DNA from: JAGXRK01 sp963804005
GTDB lineage: Bacteria; Bacteroidota; Ignavibacteria; Ignavibacteriales; Ignavibacteriaceae
NCBI GenBank assembly: GCA_963804005.1
Contig: CAWDOP010000002.1
Location: forward strand, 434,001 to 498,000
Length of the DNA stretch: 64,000 nucleotides
Direction of reading: 5' to 3'
A program made the translations under genes and the position numbers. Shown here piece by piece: positions 17,535 to 26,894 of this stretch (position 1 is the stretch's first letter; every line of letters begins with the position of its first letter). The notes beneath the pieces are model-generated. The model was given only the letters and a program-made list of their open reading frames with translations, did not search any database and was not told the origin of the DNA.

Positions 17535-17607
17535 GCCCGCTAATTTAACGAAAAACAATTACTACTAATAATTTAGTTGTTTCCGTCCAACAGTTGAGGA
17601 GGAATAT

Positions 17608-18798
17608 TTGGAATTATTTAAAAAGTGTTACGAATTCACACGTGCTGATGAAGTAAAAGCTGCCGGGATTTATCCTTACTTTAGGCCAATTGAAGAAAAT
17701 GAGGGCCCTGTAGTTCAAATAGAAGGTAAAAGAGTTATAATGGCTGGTTCGAATAATTATCTTGGTCTAACCGGTCATCCCAAAGTAAAAGAAGCCGCAA
17801 TTAAAGCCATTGAAAAATATGGTACCGGTTGTTCAGGTTCGCGTTACTTAACAGGCACACTCGATTTGCATATCGAATTAGAAGAAAGACTTGCCAAATT
17901 TTTTAATTCCGAAGCAGTTCTATTGTTTAGTACAGGCTACCTGAGTGCTCAGGGTATCATCCCTACGTTAGTTCAGAGAGGCGACTATGTAATTTCTGAT
18001 AAAGATAATCATGCTTGTATAGTTGCAGGAACGATGATGACAAAAGGTTTGATGGGTGAATTGGCAAGATATAAACATAATGATATGGACGACCTTGAGA
18101 GGCAAATATCTAAGCTTCCTGAAAGTGCTGGAAAATTAATTGTAACAGATGGCGTTTTTAGTACTGGCGGCGAAATAGTTGATCTGCCAAGATTGTATGA
18201 AATTGCAAAGAAATATGGCGCAAGTGTAATGGTCGATGATGCTCATGCTGTTGGTGTTATTGGTAAAGGAGGAAGAGGTACTGCCAGTGAGTTTAATCTT
18301 GAGAAGGAAATTGATCTTACAATGGGAACTTTCTCAAAAACATTTGCTTCACTTGGTGGATTCGTTGCTGGTTCTGAAAGAGTTATCAATTATCTTAAAC
18401 ATTTTTCTTCTGCTTTGATATTTAGTGCTTCACCAACACCGGCTTCAGTAGCATCAGCACTGGCAGCTTTGGAAATTCTTGAAGCCGAGCCGGAAAGAGT
18501 GAATAAGCTGGTTGACAATGCAAATTATATGAGAAAAAATCTTACCGAAAAAGGGTTTAATATAATTCAGGGAAGAACTGCAATTGTACCTGTAATAATT
18601 GGTGATGACGAACGTTCTTTTATGATGTGGAAATATTTATACGATAATGGAGTTTTTGTTAATGTATTTATTTCTCCAGGTGTTCCCCAAGGAAGACAAA
18701 TGATGAGAACAAGCTATATGGCTACTCACGAAAAAGAACATCTTGATGAAATTATTGATGTGTTTGAAAAAGCAGGAAAAGCAATAGGAATAATCTAG
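17608..18798 (+). CDS. spt: Serine palmitoyltransferase-like alpha-oxoamine synthase
   Basis: A PLP enzyme of 396 residues that condenses an acyl thioester with an amino acid. It matches the alpha-oxoamine synthase family: SNNYLGLTGHP, GTGCSGSRYLTGT, the aspartate-histidine pair VDDAHAVGV, and the PLP lysine in GTFSKTFASLGG. The N-terminus (ELFKKCYEFTRADEVKAAGIYPYF) and the neighbouring genes favour serine palmitoyltransferase over KBL or BioF; no threonine dehydrogenase or biotin genes are near. It begins at TTG 17608 behind a strong GAGGAGG. A terminator follows at 18829. Family is certain; the serine/palmitoyl specificity is a well-supported inference. Confidence 0.88.
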   Translation: MELFKKCYEFTRADEVKAAGIYPYFRPIEENEGPVVQIEGKRVIMAGSNNYLGLTGHPKVKEAAIKAIEKYGTGCSGSRYLTGTLDLHIELEERLAKFFNSEAVLLFSTGYLSAQGIIPTLVQRGDYVISDKDNHACIVAGTMMTKGLMGELARYKHNDMDDLERQISKLPESAGKLIVTDGVFSTGGEIVDLPRLYEIAKKYGASVMVDDAHAVGVIGKGGRGTASEFNLEKEIDLTMGTFSKTFASLGGFVAGSERVINYLKHFSSALIFSASPTPASVASALAALEILEAEPERVNKLVDNANYMRKNLTEKGFNIIQGRTAIVPVIIGDDERSFMMWKYLYDNGVFVNVFISPGVPQGRQMMRTSYMATHEKEHLDEIIDVFEKAGKAIGII

Positions 18799-18828
18799 TT
18801 TCCTGAAATTTCTTATTTTATAATTTAG

Positions 18829-18858
18829 CATACTCTTAAAATGGAGTATGTTTTTTTT
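18829..18858 (+). terminator. Rho-independent terminator after spt
   Basis: CATACTC and GAGTATG form a 7-bp stem with a short AT loop, followed by eight T residues. It separates spt from the acyltransferase gene, so the latter needs read-through or its own promoter. Confidence 0.85.
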
Positions 18859-18875
18859 TAAAAGAAGAGGAAAAT

Positions 18876-19997
18876 ATGAGTGAGATTAAAATCACTACCG
18901 TAAAAAATAAATCAGACCTTATGAGGTTTATAAAATTTCAGTGGGAAATTTATAAGAATGATCCTTATTGGGTTCCACCTCTGATAATGGAAAGAAAGAA
19001 ATTATTAAGCAAGACAAAAAATCCTTTCTTCAAACAAGCTGAAGCAGAATATTTTTTAGCGGAACGCGATGAAAAGTTAGTCGGACGTATTGCTGCAATA
19101 AAAAATGATGTCCATCTCGAGCATCATAAAGATAATAATGGTTTCTTCGGATTCTTTGAATGCATAAATGATCAAAAAGTAGCTGATGCACTTTTTGATG
19201 AAGCAAAGAACTGGCTGCAAAATAAAGGATTGAAAGGAATGTTAGGTCCGGCAAATCCTTCTAGTAATGATGAATGGGGAATGCTGTACGAGGGTTTTAA
19301 TGACTCACCACGACTTATGATGACATATAATCCAAAATATTATATCGATCTTTGTGAAAATTATGGAATGGCAAAGGCTAAAGATTTATACGCATATAAA
19401 CTTGAAAATCATAAAGTAACGTCCTCTGAAAAATTAAAACGTGTTCAGCAACTTGCCAAGGAAAGATATAAATTAAATATCTCACAGCTTGATATGAAAA
19501 ACTTTAAAGCAGAATTGGAAAAAGTAAAATACGTATATAACAAAGCATGGGCACCAAATTGGGGTTTTATCCCGATGAGTGATGAACAAATTGATTCTAT
19601 GGCTAAAGACTTGAAACCTTTAGCAGAACCATCTCTCGTTTTGTTCGGTGAGATAGAAGGAAAACTAGTTGGTTTTGCACTTGTTGTGCTTGATTATAAT
19701 GAAATATTTAAAAATATGAATGGCAGATTATTACCGTTTAATTTCATCAAGCTTTTTACTCAAAAGAAAAAAATTAAATGGGCAAGAATTATAACATTAG
19801 GAATTGTTCCCGAATTTCAGAAAAAAGGTTTAGACTCTGTTTTCTATTGGGAAATAGTACAGCGAGCTCAAAAACTTGGAATTATTCTAGGTGAAGCAAG
19901 CTGGATTCTTGAAGATAACGATATGATGAACAGAGGAGCTAATGTTATGGGCGGTGATAAATATAAAATTTACCGCATTTTGAAATATGATTTTTAG
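18876..19997 (+). CDS. Large GNAT-like N-acyltransferase, candidate bacterial ceramide synthase
   Basis: A 373-residue cytoplasmic protein. The opening (SDLMRFIKFQWEIYKNDPYWVPPL) and the following QAEAEYFLAERDEKLVGRIAA and GMLGPANPSSNDEWGML are those of a conserved family annotated as N-acetyltransferase or hypothetical. The C-terminal half has GNAT features, including LVGFALVVLD and IITLGIVPEFQKKGLDSVFYWEI, a likely acyl-thioester site. Caulobacter bCerS, which acylates the product of Spt, is a protein of this general kind. Next to an Spt-like enzyme and a CerR-like reductase, ceramide synthase is the most economical role, but it is inferred. The start at ATG 18876 follows AGAGGAAA. Confidence 0.75.
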   Translation: MSEIKITTVKNKSDLMRFIKFQWEIYKNDPYWVPPLIMERKKLLSKTKNPFFKQAEAEYFLAERDEKLVGRIAAIKNDVHLEHHKDNNGFFGFFECINDQKVADALFDEAKNWLQNKGLKGMLGPANPSSNDEWGMLYEGFNDSPRLMMTYNPKYYIDLCENYGMAKAKDLYAYKLENHKVTSSEKLKRVQQLAKERYKLNISQLDMKNFKAELEKVKYVYNKAWAPNWGFIPMSDEQIDSMAKDLKPLAEPSLVLFGEIEGKLVGFALVVLDYNEIFKNMNGRLLPFNFIKLFTQKKKIKWARIITLGIVPEFQKKGLDSVFYWEIVQRAQKLGIILGEASWILEDNDMMNRGANVMGGDKYKIYRILKYDF

Positions 19998-20009
19998 CTA
20001 AAAAAATAT

Positions 20010-20882
20010 TTAATTCAATAAGTCGTTATACCTTGCAGAATGTGCGGGATCTATCCTTCTTAACTTAAGAACAATTTCTGCTATTTCGGAATAATTAGTA
20101 AGTAAATCTATTATCTCTCCATACTTCGCATCGAAAAAAGACCTTATCAAAACACTGTTAATTTCTGTCCGCTTTTTCGTTTCATCAAGATTATTAATCA
20201 GACCAACTATTTTATTTTGAGCAGATATTCTGTCATATTGAAATTCATCAAGCCCATAATGGTAAACAAAAAATGATTCTCTGAATGCTCGGTATTTATC
20301 GCTCAAAAGATCTTCACATATTCCCCATCTGCTATAAGAAGCATTATTCCTTTCCCATCCTTTTGAATAAGAACTTGAGTTACCCAGATTAACTATATCA
20401 AAAGCTTTTCTGAAATATGGATTTCCTCCCAATTGTTCAAATGTTTCTGTATCAAAACCAATTATCAAGTTTGCATAAAAATCTAAAAATCCTGTTAACG
20501 GATCAAAAGAAGCCTGATAATAAAGTGCTTGATTTTTTTCAAATCGAAATGACCAGGTCGGATCGTTAAGTGTTAAAATTGGAGATTGACGTTCAGAATT
20601 TAAAACCGGTCGGGTACTAACTACTACAACTTGAGCAGAGTAGTCAACTTCACCGCTGACACTTGTGAAAAAAATATTAATTGAACAGTCTATTTTCTGA
20701 CCCCATCCAGAACTGGTAAACTGAGTTGTATTCATATAGGCTTCAACAGTATTTGCGAATCCGACAAGAAGCTCACGATTATTTACGGGTAAACCCTCAT
20801 AGTTGACTGTTACTTTACAGTTTAACTCCTGAGCTAAACTTACTGTGGATAGCAACGCTACAATCAAAAATATTTTATTCAT
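20010..20882 (-). CDS. porD: DUF4835 family protein, PorD-like T9SS component
   Basis: A 290-residue periplasmic protein with a signal peptide ending SLAQ. The mature start, ELNCKVTVNYEGL, and then VEAYMNTTQFTSSGW and KIDCSINIFF match the DUF4835 family, which has also been named PorD in connection with type IX secretion. The rest (FYANLIIGFDTETFEQLGGNPYFRKA and the RRIDPAHSARYNDLL end) agrees. It lies back to back with a PorV/PorQ-like outer-membrane gene, supporting a role in secretion or outer-membrane biogenesis. The gene converges on the acyltransferase with 12 bases between. The PorD name is from family knowledge; its mechanism is unclear. Confidence 0.82.
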   Translation of the reverse strand: MNKIFLIVALLSTVSLAQELNCKVTVNYEGLPVNNRELLVGFANTVEAYMNTTQFTSSGWGQKIDCSINIFFTSVSGEVDYSAQVVVVSTRPVLNSERQSPILTLNDPTWSFRFEKNQALYYQASFDPLTGFLDFYANLIIGFDTETFEQLGGNPYFRKAFDIVNLGNSSSYSKGWERNNASYSRWGICEDLLSDKYRAFRESFFVYHYGLDEFQYDRISAQNKIVGLINNLDETKKRTEINSVLIRSFFDAKYGEIIDLLTNYSEIAEIVLKLRRIDPAHSARYNDLLN

Positions 20883-20956
20883 TTAAATACTTTTATTCTT
20901 TTTGTTGTTTTAATATATGAATTTAGATATAATCGGGCAACAAACTTTTATTTACT

Positions 20957-21814
20957 ATGAAAATCTTATTTTTTGCTATTATCATAATCATACAATTTCA
21001 TTCCACTGTTAGTGCGCAATATAATCCAGGTGCAAAACAGATTGCACTGTCAAACTCCGATGTTGCTTTAAGCAATGATGTCTTTTCTGTCTTTAATAAT
21101 CCTGCCGGTCTGTCACAAATTAACTGGAGAGAAATTGGTGTCTACTACTCCCCCGCTCCTTTTGGTATATCGGAAATGGCTAACGGATATATAGCGTATC
21201 TTGAACCTACTTCCTTCGGGGCTTTTGCTTTGGGTGGTATGACTTACGGATTTGAATTATTCAGAGAGTCAAAGTTAAAATTGGGTTATTCCTATAATTA
21301 TCAAAACAAGTTTTTTGGTGGCTTAGCTTTTAATTATCATACCTATTCAATTCAGAATTATGGAAATCAAGGAGTATTTTATCTTGATTTAGGAGGACTC
21401 ACCTACATCACAAATGATTTACGATTAGGATTTGTTGTTAATAATATCAACAGGGCATCCTTAGCAAATGTAGATGATCAGATCCCTACAGTTATTAATT
21501 TAGGTGCCAGTTATGATTTACTAAATATGCTTTCAATCAATTTTGCTGTTGAAAAAGATATACGATATAATCCTTCAATTCAATTTGGAGTTGATTACGA
21601 AATAATAGAATATCTTTCACTAAGAACAGGCTTCTCAAATCAGCCATCCCGTTATTCTGCCGGTGTTGGAATTAATTTTTCAATATTCAGTCTTGATTAT
21701 GCTTTTTTCTCTCATCAAGATCTTGGATTAACTCATCAGGCAGGAATAATTATAAGTTTTGGCAAAGATATGAGCAGGACTAAAATGATCAAAAATTATC
21801 TGGGATTAGACTGA
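20957..21814 (+). CDS. PorV/PorQ family outer-membrane protein
   Basis: A 285-residue beta-barrel protein with signal peptide (cleavage after VSAQ) and the family start NPGAKQIALSNSDVALSNDVFSVFNNPAGLSQ, as in PorV/PorQ-type FadL-related barrels. The rest is alternating amphipathic strands ending in GIIISFGKD. PorV carries T9SS cargo to the sorting complex, and PorQ has a related role; which subtype this is was not decided. It is divergently placed from the PorD-like gene and is followed after one base by a large HhH-barrel protein, so the two are probably cotranscribed. Confidence 0.82.
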   Translation: MKILFFAIIIIIQFHSTVSAQYNPGAKQIALSNSDVALSNDVFSVFNNPAGLSQINWREIGVYYSPAPFGISEMANGYIAYLEPTSFGAFALGGMTYGFELFRESKLKLGYSYNYQNKFFGGLAFNYHTYSIQNYGNQGVFYLDLGGLTYITNDLRLGFVVNNINRASLANVDDQIPTVINLGASYDLLNMLSINFAVEKDIRYNPSIQFGVDYEIIEYLSLRTGFSNQPSRYSAGVGINFSIFSLDYAFFSHQDLGLTHQAGIIISFGKDMSRTKMIKNYLGLD

Positions 21815-21815
21815 T

Positions 21816-23828
21816 TTGAAAATATTTTTTATTTCAACAGCGATTATAATTTTAATTCTTGGTAATCAGTCTTTTGCTCAAACAGACACCACTTACCTTG
21901 ATACAGAGGATGTTCTCGAAGAATTGATTGAAGAAGCCAGTGAGGAAAGCGATAATTCAGAATTGTTTGATCGATTTGAGTATTTGATAAATAATCCGAT
22001 AGATATAAATGCCGCTGATCTGACAGAACTTTTACGTCTACCTTTTGTTGATGTTTATGCAGCAAATTTAATTATTGATCATCGTAATAAATTCGGTACT
22101 TTTTTTTCAGTTCAGGAATTGTTTGCAATCAAAGAACTGTCCAAAGATATAATCAATAATATTTTACCTTTTATTATTGTTATAGAAAAACCTTTACAGA
22201 TAATTACTGAAAAACCTCCGGATGAAATCCCAGCTCCTGCACTAAAAAATCTTCGTTTCAATTTAAGAAGCCGAGTTATTAACGATTTACAAACAAGAAA
22301 AGGTTTTATTGATGATAAATATGCAGGATCCAGGATAAAATCTTACAATAGGCTTTTAATAAGACAAGGAAATAATTATCAGTTCGGAATTTTAACTGAT
22401 AAAGATCCGGGAGAAACTTCTTATGCTGATTTTGTTTCCTATCATCTTTTTGTTAAGGAAATTGGAATAGTGAGGGCATTTGTACTTGGTGATTATTTAC
22501 TCGAATTCGGGCAAGGGCTAGCTTTGTGGAGTCCGTATGCAATTTCAAAAAGTACTGACGCAATTTATCCGGCAAAGAAAAATGCACGTGGTGTTCGTCC
22601 ATATACAAGTTCAACAGAAGTAAATTTTTTACGCGGAGGTGCAGCAACTATTCAATTTGATAATTTTTCATTTTCAGCTTTCTTTTCACAAAATAAATTT
22701 GATGCAAGCATTGACAGTGTCGAAGGTATTATTACGTCACGTCCGTTAGATGGATATCATCGAACAGAAACCGAAATATTTAGAATTAATTCTGCGGAAG
22801 AAAAAGTCTACGGTGGAGTTATAGAATACAAACCTTTTCGTGCAGTTCAGTTTGGTGTATTGGCTTACAATGTCAATCTCAGTAGTCCTTTACAACCTTC
22901 CACCACATTCGGGCTTTCTGGCGATGAATTCAGATACTATTCATTTTTTTATGATGCTGTCTACTCAAACATAAATTTCTTTGGTGAATTTTCTTATGAT
23001 CAAACCTCTGTTGCTTCGATTAACGGATTACAATTTTCTGTTTCAAGAAATTTTTCTTTGATAACTGCTTTTAGAAATTATCCACGGAATTATACAAATT
23101 ACAGAGGAAGCGGATTTGGTGAAAGAGCCGGAGCAACAACTAACGAAGTTGGTTTTTATACAGGTTTCAGGTGGCGAATTCCATTAGGCATAATAAACGT
23201 TTACTATGATCAGTTTAAATATCCTTATCGTACTTTTACGAATGTTTCTCCATCTGATGGCGATGAGATTTTAGCTGAACTTACTTCAAAACCATTTTCT
23301 AATACTGAAACTAAAATTCGTTTTAAATACGAGTATAAAGATGTAACACAAACTTTATATGATCTCAAACTGGTAACAAAAAGACTAAGACAAGCAATAA
23401 GATTTGAAATTGCACATACTCCATCAAAGACGATAAGATTGAGAAGCCGTGCAGAGTATAATTACTTTAACATAAGTGAGACTAATTTAAAAGAGGACGG
23501 TTATCTTTTCTTTCAGGATATTCGCTATAATCCCGTTAATGATTTTGTCCTTTATGGAAGAATAATATTATTCAAAACGGATTCATTCAATTCAGCTATT
23601 TATGAATATGAAAATGATTTAACAGGTGTGATGACAAATTTAGCTATGTACGGTGAAGGTTTAAGATGGTATTTTAATGTAAGATATAAATTGATGAAGA
23701 TGCTAACGTTATCAATGAAATATTCTGAAACTTATAAACCAGAAGAAGAAACTTTAAGTTCCGGGAACAATCTGATTCTAAATAATATTGATAACAGAAT
23801 CAGCTTCCAGATTGATGTAAATTTCTAA
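21816..23828 (+). CDS. Helix-hairpin-helix plus beta-barrel outer-membrane protein
   Basis: A 670-residue exported protein: signal peptide (about 1-21), an acidic stretch, a ComEA-like helix-hairpin-helix region at about 55-120 (NPIDINAADLTELLRLPFVDVYAANLIIDHRNKFGTF, then a second FSVQELFAIKEL), and a long C-terminal part rich in aromatic alternating strands that ends ISFQIDVNF, as in outer-membrane barrels. The hairpin lacks the usual LPGIG glycines. DNA or protein contact by the HhH part and pore formation by the barrel are inference. The start is TTG at 21816, one base after the PorV-like stop. Such proteins are widespread in Bacteroidota but uncharacterised. Confidence 0.78.
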   Translation: MKIFFISTAIIILILGNQSFAQTDTTYLDTEDVLEELIEEASEESDNSELFDRFEYLINNPIDINAADLTELLRLPFVDVYAANLIIDHRNKFGTFFSVQELFAIKELSKDIINNILPFIIVIEKPLQIITEKPPDEIPAPALKNLRFNLRSRVINDLQTRKGFIDDKYAGSRIKSYNRLLIRQGNNYQFGILTDKDPGETSYADFVSYHLFVKEIGIVRAFVLGDYLLEFGQGLALWSPYAISKSTDAIYPAKKNARGVRPYTSSTEVNFLRGGAATIQFDNFSFSAFFSQNKFDASIDSVEGIITSRPLDGYHRTETEIFRINSAEEKVYGGVIEYKPFRAVQFGVLAYNVNLSSPLQPSTTFGLSGDEFRYYSFFYDAVYSNINFFGEFSYDQTSVASINGLQFSVSRNFSLITAFRNYPRNYTNYRGSGFGERAGATTNEVGFYTGFRWRIPLGIINVYYDQFKYPYRTFTNVSPSDGDEILAELTSKPFSNTETKIRFKYEYKDVTQTLYDLKLVTKRLRQAIRFEIAHTPSKTIRLRSRAEYNYFNISETNLKEDGYLFFQDIRYNPVNDFVLYGRIILFKTDSFNSAIYEYENDLTGVMTNLAMYGEGLRWYFNVRYKLMKMLTLSMKYSETYKPEEETLSSGNNLILNNIDNRISFQIDVNF

Positions 23829-23832
23829 TAAT

Positions 23833-25059
23833 TTATTCGTATCTCAAGGCTTCAATGGGATCTAGGTTCGCTGCTTTATAAGCCGGATAAGTGCCAAAGA
23901 TAATTCCAACCACAACGCAAAGAGTAATTCCAATAATAACCCAATCGACAGGAACTGCTTTTTCAGCGTTAAGAAAACTACCCGCAAAATTTCCAATGCC
24001 TATACCGAGTAATATTCCAATAATTCCACCAATCACACAAAGAATTATTGCTTCAATAAGGAACTGAGTTAGAATATCAGATTTTTTTGCTCCGACGGCT
24101 TTTCTTATGCCAATTTCTTTTGTTCTTTCGGTAACAGATACCAGCATAATGTTCATGATTCCAACACCGGCTGCAATTAAAGCAATAACTGAAACAGCTA
24201 GAGCTCCAATTTTAATGGGATCGGTAATATCGTTAACCATCCCAATCATAGATTCATTACTAAAGATATAAAAATCATTTGGTTCTCCCGGAGCATTTTT
24301 TCTTATTTGCCTGAAATGTCCAATTGCCGATTCAATCAAGTCACTATAATCATCTTTCCCGTATGACATAACCGTGATATTTACGCTGTATGAGTATTTT
24401 CCAAACATCGCTTGCCAAGTAGTAATTGGCATAATTATGCGATTATCTCTGCTTTGTCCAAAAAGAGAAGGTTCTCTTTCGAGAATACCAATTACCTGAA
24501 GTGGGCGACCATCCACTCTTACAGTTTGTCCAACCGGGTTGATATTCGGAAAAAGTTTATCAACTACATCCTGTCCAAGTATGCAGACATTTCTTGAATT
24601 TTCAATATCAATCTCTCTAAGACTGCGACCTTCTTCAACCAACCAATTATTAGTGTTCATTGCATCGGTGGTAGCACCTGCAACTTGAATGTTTGGATTT
24701 GTTTCTTTGTTCCCATACTTAACTATTCTACCAAACTGCCACTGCTCTGCACCAACATACATTGCCGAGGTTAATAATTCCTTGAGACGATTTGCCTCAT
24801 AGATTGTTATATCTCTTCTTGACCTATCTCTTCTATGTCCGCCACCGCCAACTGTCGGATCATGCTTTTGAATCTGAAAAGTATTTTTACTTAATTGTGA
24901 TAGACCACTTTCAATACTGTTTTGAAGCATAGTTATGATGGTCATAATTACAATAATTGAAAAAATGCCAACAACAATTCCAAGAACTGTTAATGACGTA
25001 CGAAGTTTATTGTTTTTAATCGATTGAGCCGAGAGCGCTAATGTTTGTGTTACATTCAT
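23833..25059 (-). CDS. MacB/FtsX-type ABC transporter permease
   Basis: A 408-residue permease with the MacB layout: one N-terminal helix (RTSLTVLGIVVGIFSIIVIMTI), a large periplasmic domain, and three C-terminal helices with IMLVSVTERTKEIGIRKAVGAKK between them, ending in ANLDPIEALRYE. No ATPase domain is fused. It is the last gene of a TolC-HlyD-ATPase-permease-permease set that should form a tripartite exporter in which the two permeases may pair. An unrelated S23 gene separates it from the first permease. Substrate (peptide, lipid or siderophore-like) is unknown. Confidence 0.9.
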   Translation of the reverse strand: MNVTQTLALSAQSIKNNKLRTSLTVLGIVVGIFSIIVIMTIITMLQNSIESGLSQLSKNTFQIQKHDPTVGGGGHRRDRSRRDITIYEANRLKELLTSAMYVGAEQWQFGRIVKYGNKETNPNIQVAGATTDAMNTNNWLVEEGRSLREIDIENSRNVCILGQDVVDKLFPNINPVGQTVRVDGRPLQVIGILEREPSLFGQSRDNRIIMPITTWQAMFGKYSYSVNITVMSYGKDDYSDLIESAIGHFRQIRKNAPGEPNDFYIFSNESMIGMVNDITDPIKIGALAVSVIALIAAGVGIMNIMLVSVTERTKEIGIRKAVGAKKSDILTQFLIEAIILCVIGGIIGILLGIGIGNFAGSFLNAEKAVPVDWVIIGITLCVVVGIIFGTYPAYKAANLDPIEALRYE

Positions 25060-25131
25060 AATTAAAATACCTTTATGCTAAATTCCGACGATATTCCTTT
25101 TCATCCTTACGGGAATGTTAGAGTAATGGAA

Positions 25132-25578
25132 TTATGGAATATTTTTGTACACCGTTTCTGGTTCGTGAATTTTTTGTTCCCAGGAACCATCCTGTTTTTT
25201 TGCTTGTAAAGATTTAACTAAAGCGAGTAGTTTATTTTCAACTTCATAATGTTTTTTATCATACTCTTCAAATTGACTAGCTGTAATCAAATCCATTTCC
25301 TTAATTCCAATAATTCTTGTTAAAAACTCAGCGGATGATCCTAAAGCAATATTAAGGAAGTATAAGTATTCATTAACTGAACTTCTTCCATATCCCTCTG
25401 CAATATTTGATGAAATTGATTGTACAGAATTTAATATTTGAGATTTTAGTTTATAATCAAGTTTAGGAATTTCATTTAAAAGATTATAAGTGAAATTGAG
25501 AAGTCCAATTGCATCATTCCATACTTCTAATTTCATAAAACCACGATTCAAATTTCTTCTTTTAGTATGTTCCTTCAT
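25132..25578 (-). CDS. Four-helix bundle protein (S23, 23S rRNA intervening-sequence type)
   Basis: A small all-helical protein of the S23/IVP family: FMKLEVWNDAIGLLNFTYNL, SQILNSVQSISSNIAEGYGRSSVNEYLYFLNIALGSSAEF and later KLLALVKSLQAKK. The N-terminus is uncertain; ATG 25596 and 25578 are both in frame and I chose 25578. The family was first found inside 23S rRNA intervening sequences and also occurs as free-standing genes that seem to move. The flanking short TTCC-rich stretches (around 25096-25140 and 25582-25610) look like element ends. It interrupts the space between two permease genes that belong to one operon. Confidence 0.83.
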   Translation of the reverse strand: MKEHTKRRNLNRGFMKLEVWNDAIGLLNFTYNLLNEIPKLDYKLKSQILNSVQSISSNIAEGYGRSSVNEYLYFLNIALGSSAEFLTRIIGIKEMDLITASQFEEYDKKHYEVENKLLALVKSLQAKKQDGSWEQKIHEPETVYKNIP

Positions 25579-25619
25579 TTCCGAACCTTCCAACATTCCA
25601 AAACTCCAATACTCCGCTC

Positions 25620-26855
25620 CTACTCATATCTAAGAGCTTCAACGGGATCCATTTTTGCAGCAGTGTATGCTGGTGCTAAACCTGATAAAACTCCCGTTAC
25701 TATTGAAACTACTATTGCTATTATAACAGCATCAATTTGAATGGAAGTGGGAAAAAACTGATTGATCATCATACTTAACAAGATAGCTGCTAACAATCCC
25801 GCTAAACCTCCAACAAGACAGATAGCAGATGATTCTAAAAGAAATTGTACAAGTATAGTCCTTTTTTTAGCACCAACAGCTTTTCTCAAACCAATTTCCT
25901 TTGTTCTTTCTCTTACAGATACGAACATAATATTCATTATGCCGATAGCTCCAACAAAAAGTGATAATCCTGTGATGAATAATCCTGCAATTTGAATAAC
26001 GCCTACTACTGAATTATAATTTTCGGTTAAGCCTTCACTTTGATTAACGGAAAAATCATCCTCCTCATCGTATGTAAGCCCTCTTATTTTTCTCATCAGT
26101 CCAATTGCTTCGGCTTTTGTTTCCTCAAGCAGTGCTGGACTTGGAGCTCTTACATTTATTGTTACTGAACCCCGACTCCTGGCTATAAAATTTTTGTAGA
26201 TCGTTCCGATAGGGATAAAAACTTGGTTGTCTGGATTCCAGGGACCGAGAAGAAAACTTCCCTGCTCTGTTAATACTCCTACAACTTTAAAATTTGCAGC
26301 ACCAATTTTAATGGTTTTATCTAGCGCATCACCTCTGGGAAATAACTTCTTTGCGATTTCACTTCCAATTACTGCAGCATGTCGTGATGAATTACTTTCG
26401 ACTTCAGAATAAAAACGTCCTTGATCAAAAGAAAAGTTTGTTGTCTTAACATAATCAGCATTTGAGCCATTCACATTTATAGTCTCAACTCTTTTTTCAC
26501 CAAACTTAACAGTTTGAAATGTGTTTAATACAGGTGCTACAGCTGTGGGCATTCGTGCCATTCGTTTAAACTTCTCGAAGTCAGCCATTTCGATATTTTT
26601 TCTATTTCTAATTTTCCACCAATCAACATTTGTAAACCAAGCCCATTTATCAACATACAGAACATCAGAACCTAAAGCACTAATTCCATCTTGAAATGAA
26701 TTATCTATTCCTTTGATTGCTGTGGACATAGTAACAACAACAGTAACGCCTATAAATATACCTAACATTGTCAGCGCAGAACGAATTTTATTCGCTCTCA
26801 TTGCTCTTAGAGCAATAAACAGACCTTCCTTGAATTCAAAAAGAATTGTTTTCAT
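25620..26855 (-). CDS. MacB/FtsX-type ABC transporter permease
   Basis: A 411-residue permease, paralogous to the gene at 23833. It has the N-terminal helix RSALTMLGIFIGVTVVVTM, a long periplasmic domain (GSDVLYVDKWAWF through the EEDDFSVNQSE region), and C-terminal FtsX helices with IMFVSVRERTKEIGLRKAVGAKK, finishing in AAKMDPVEALRYE. It sits 39 bases after the ATPase gene. Two similar permeases with one ATPase suggest a heterodimeric export channel of the MacB type, though each could also form a separate complex. The gene downstream is the S23 protein. Confidence 0.9.
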   Translation of the reverse strand: MKTILFEFKEGLFIALRAMRANKIRSALTMLGIFIGVTVVVTMSTAIKGIDNSFQDGISALGSDVLYVDKWAWFTNVDWWKIRNRKNIEMADFEKFKRMARMPTAVAPVLNTFQTVKFGEKRVETINVNGSNADYVKTTNFSFDQGRFYSEVESNSSRHAAVIGSEIAKKLFPRGDALDKTIKIGAANFKVVGVLTEQGSFLLGPWNPDNQVFIPIGTIYKNFIARSRGSVTINVRAPSPALLEETKAEAIGLMRKIRGLTYDEEDDFSVNQSEGLTENYNSVVGVIQIAGLFITGLSLFVGAIGIMNIMFVSVRERTKEIGLRKAVGAKKRTILVQFLLESSAICLVGGLAGLLAAILLSMMINQFFPTSIQIDAVIIAIVVSIVTGVLSGLAPAYTAAKMDPVEALRYE

Positions 26856-26894
26856 TTCTTCTCACTTAAAATCATTTTAAAATACCAACAGATT

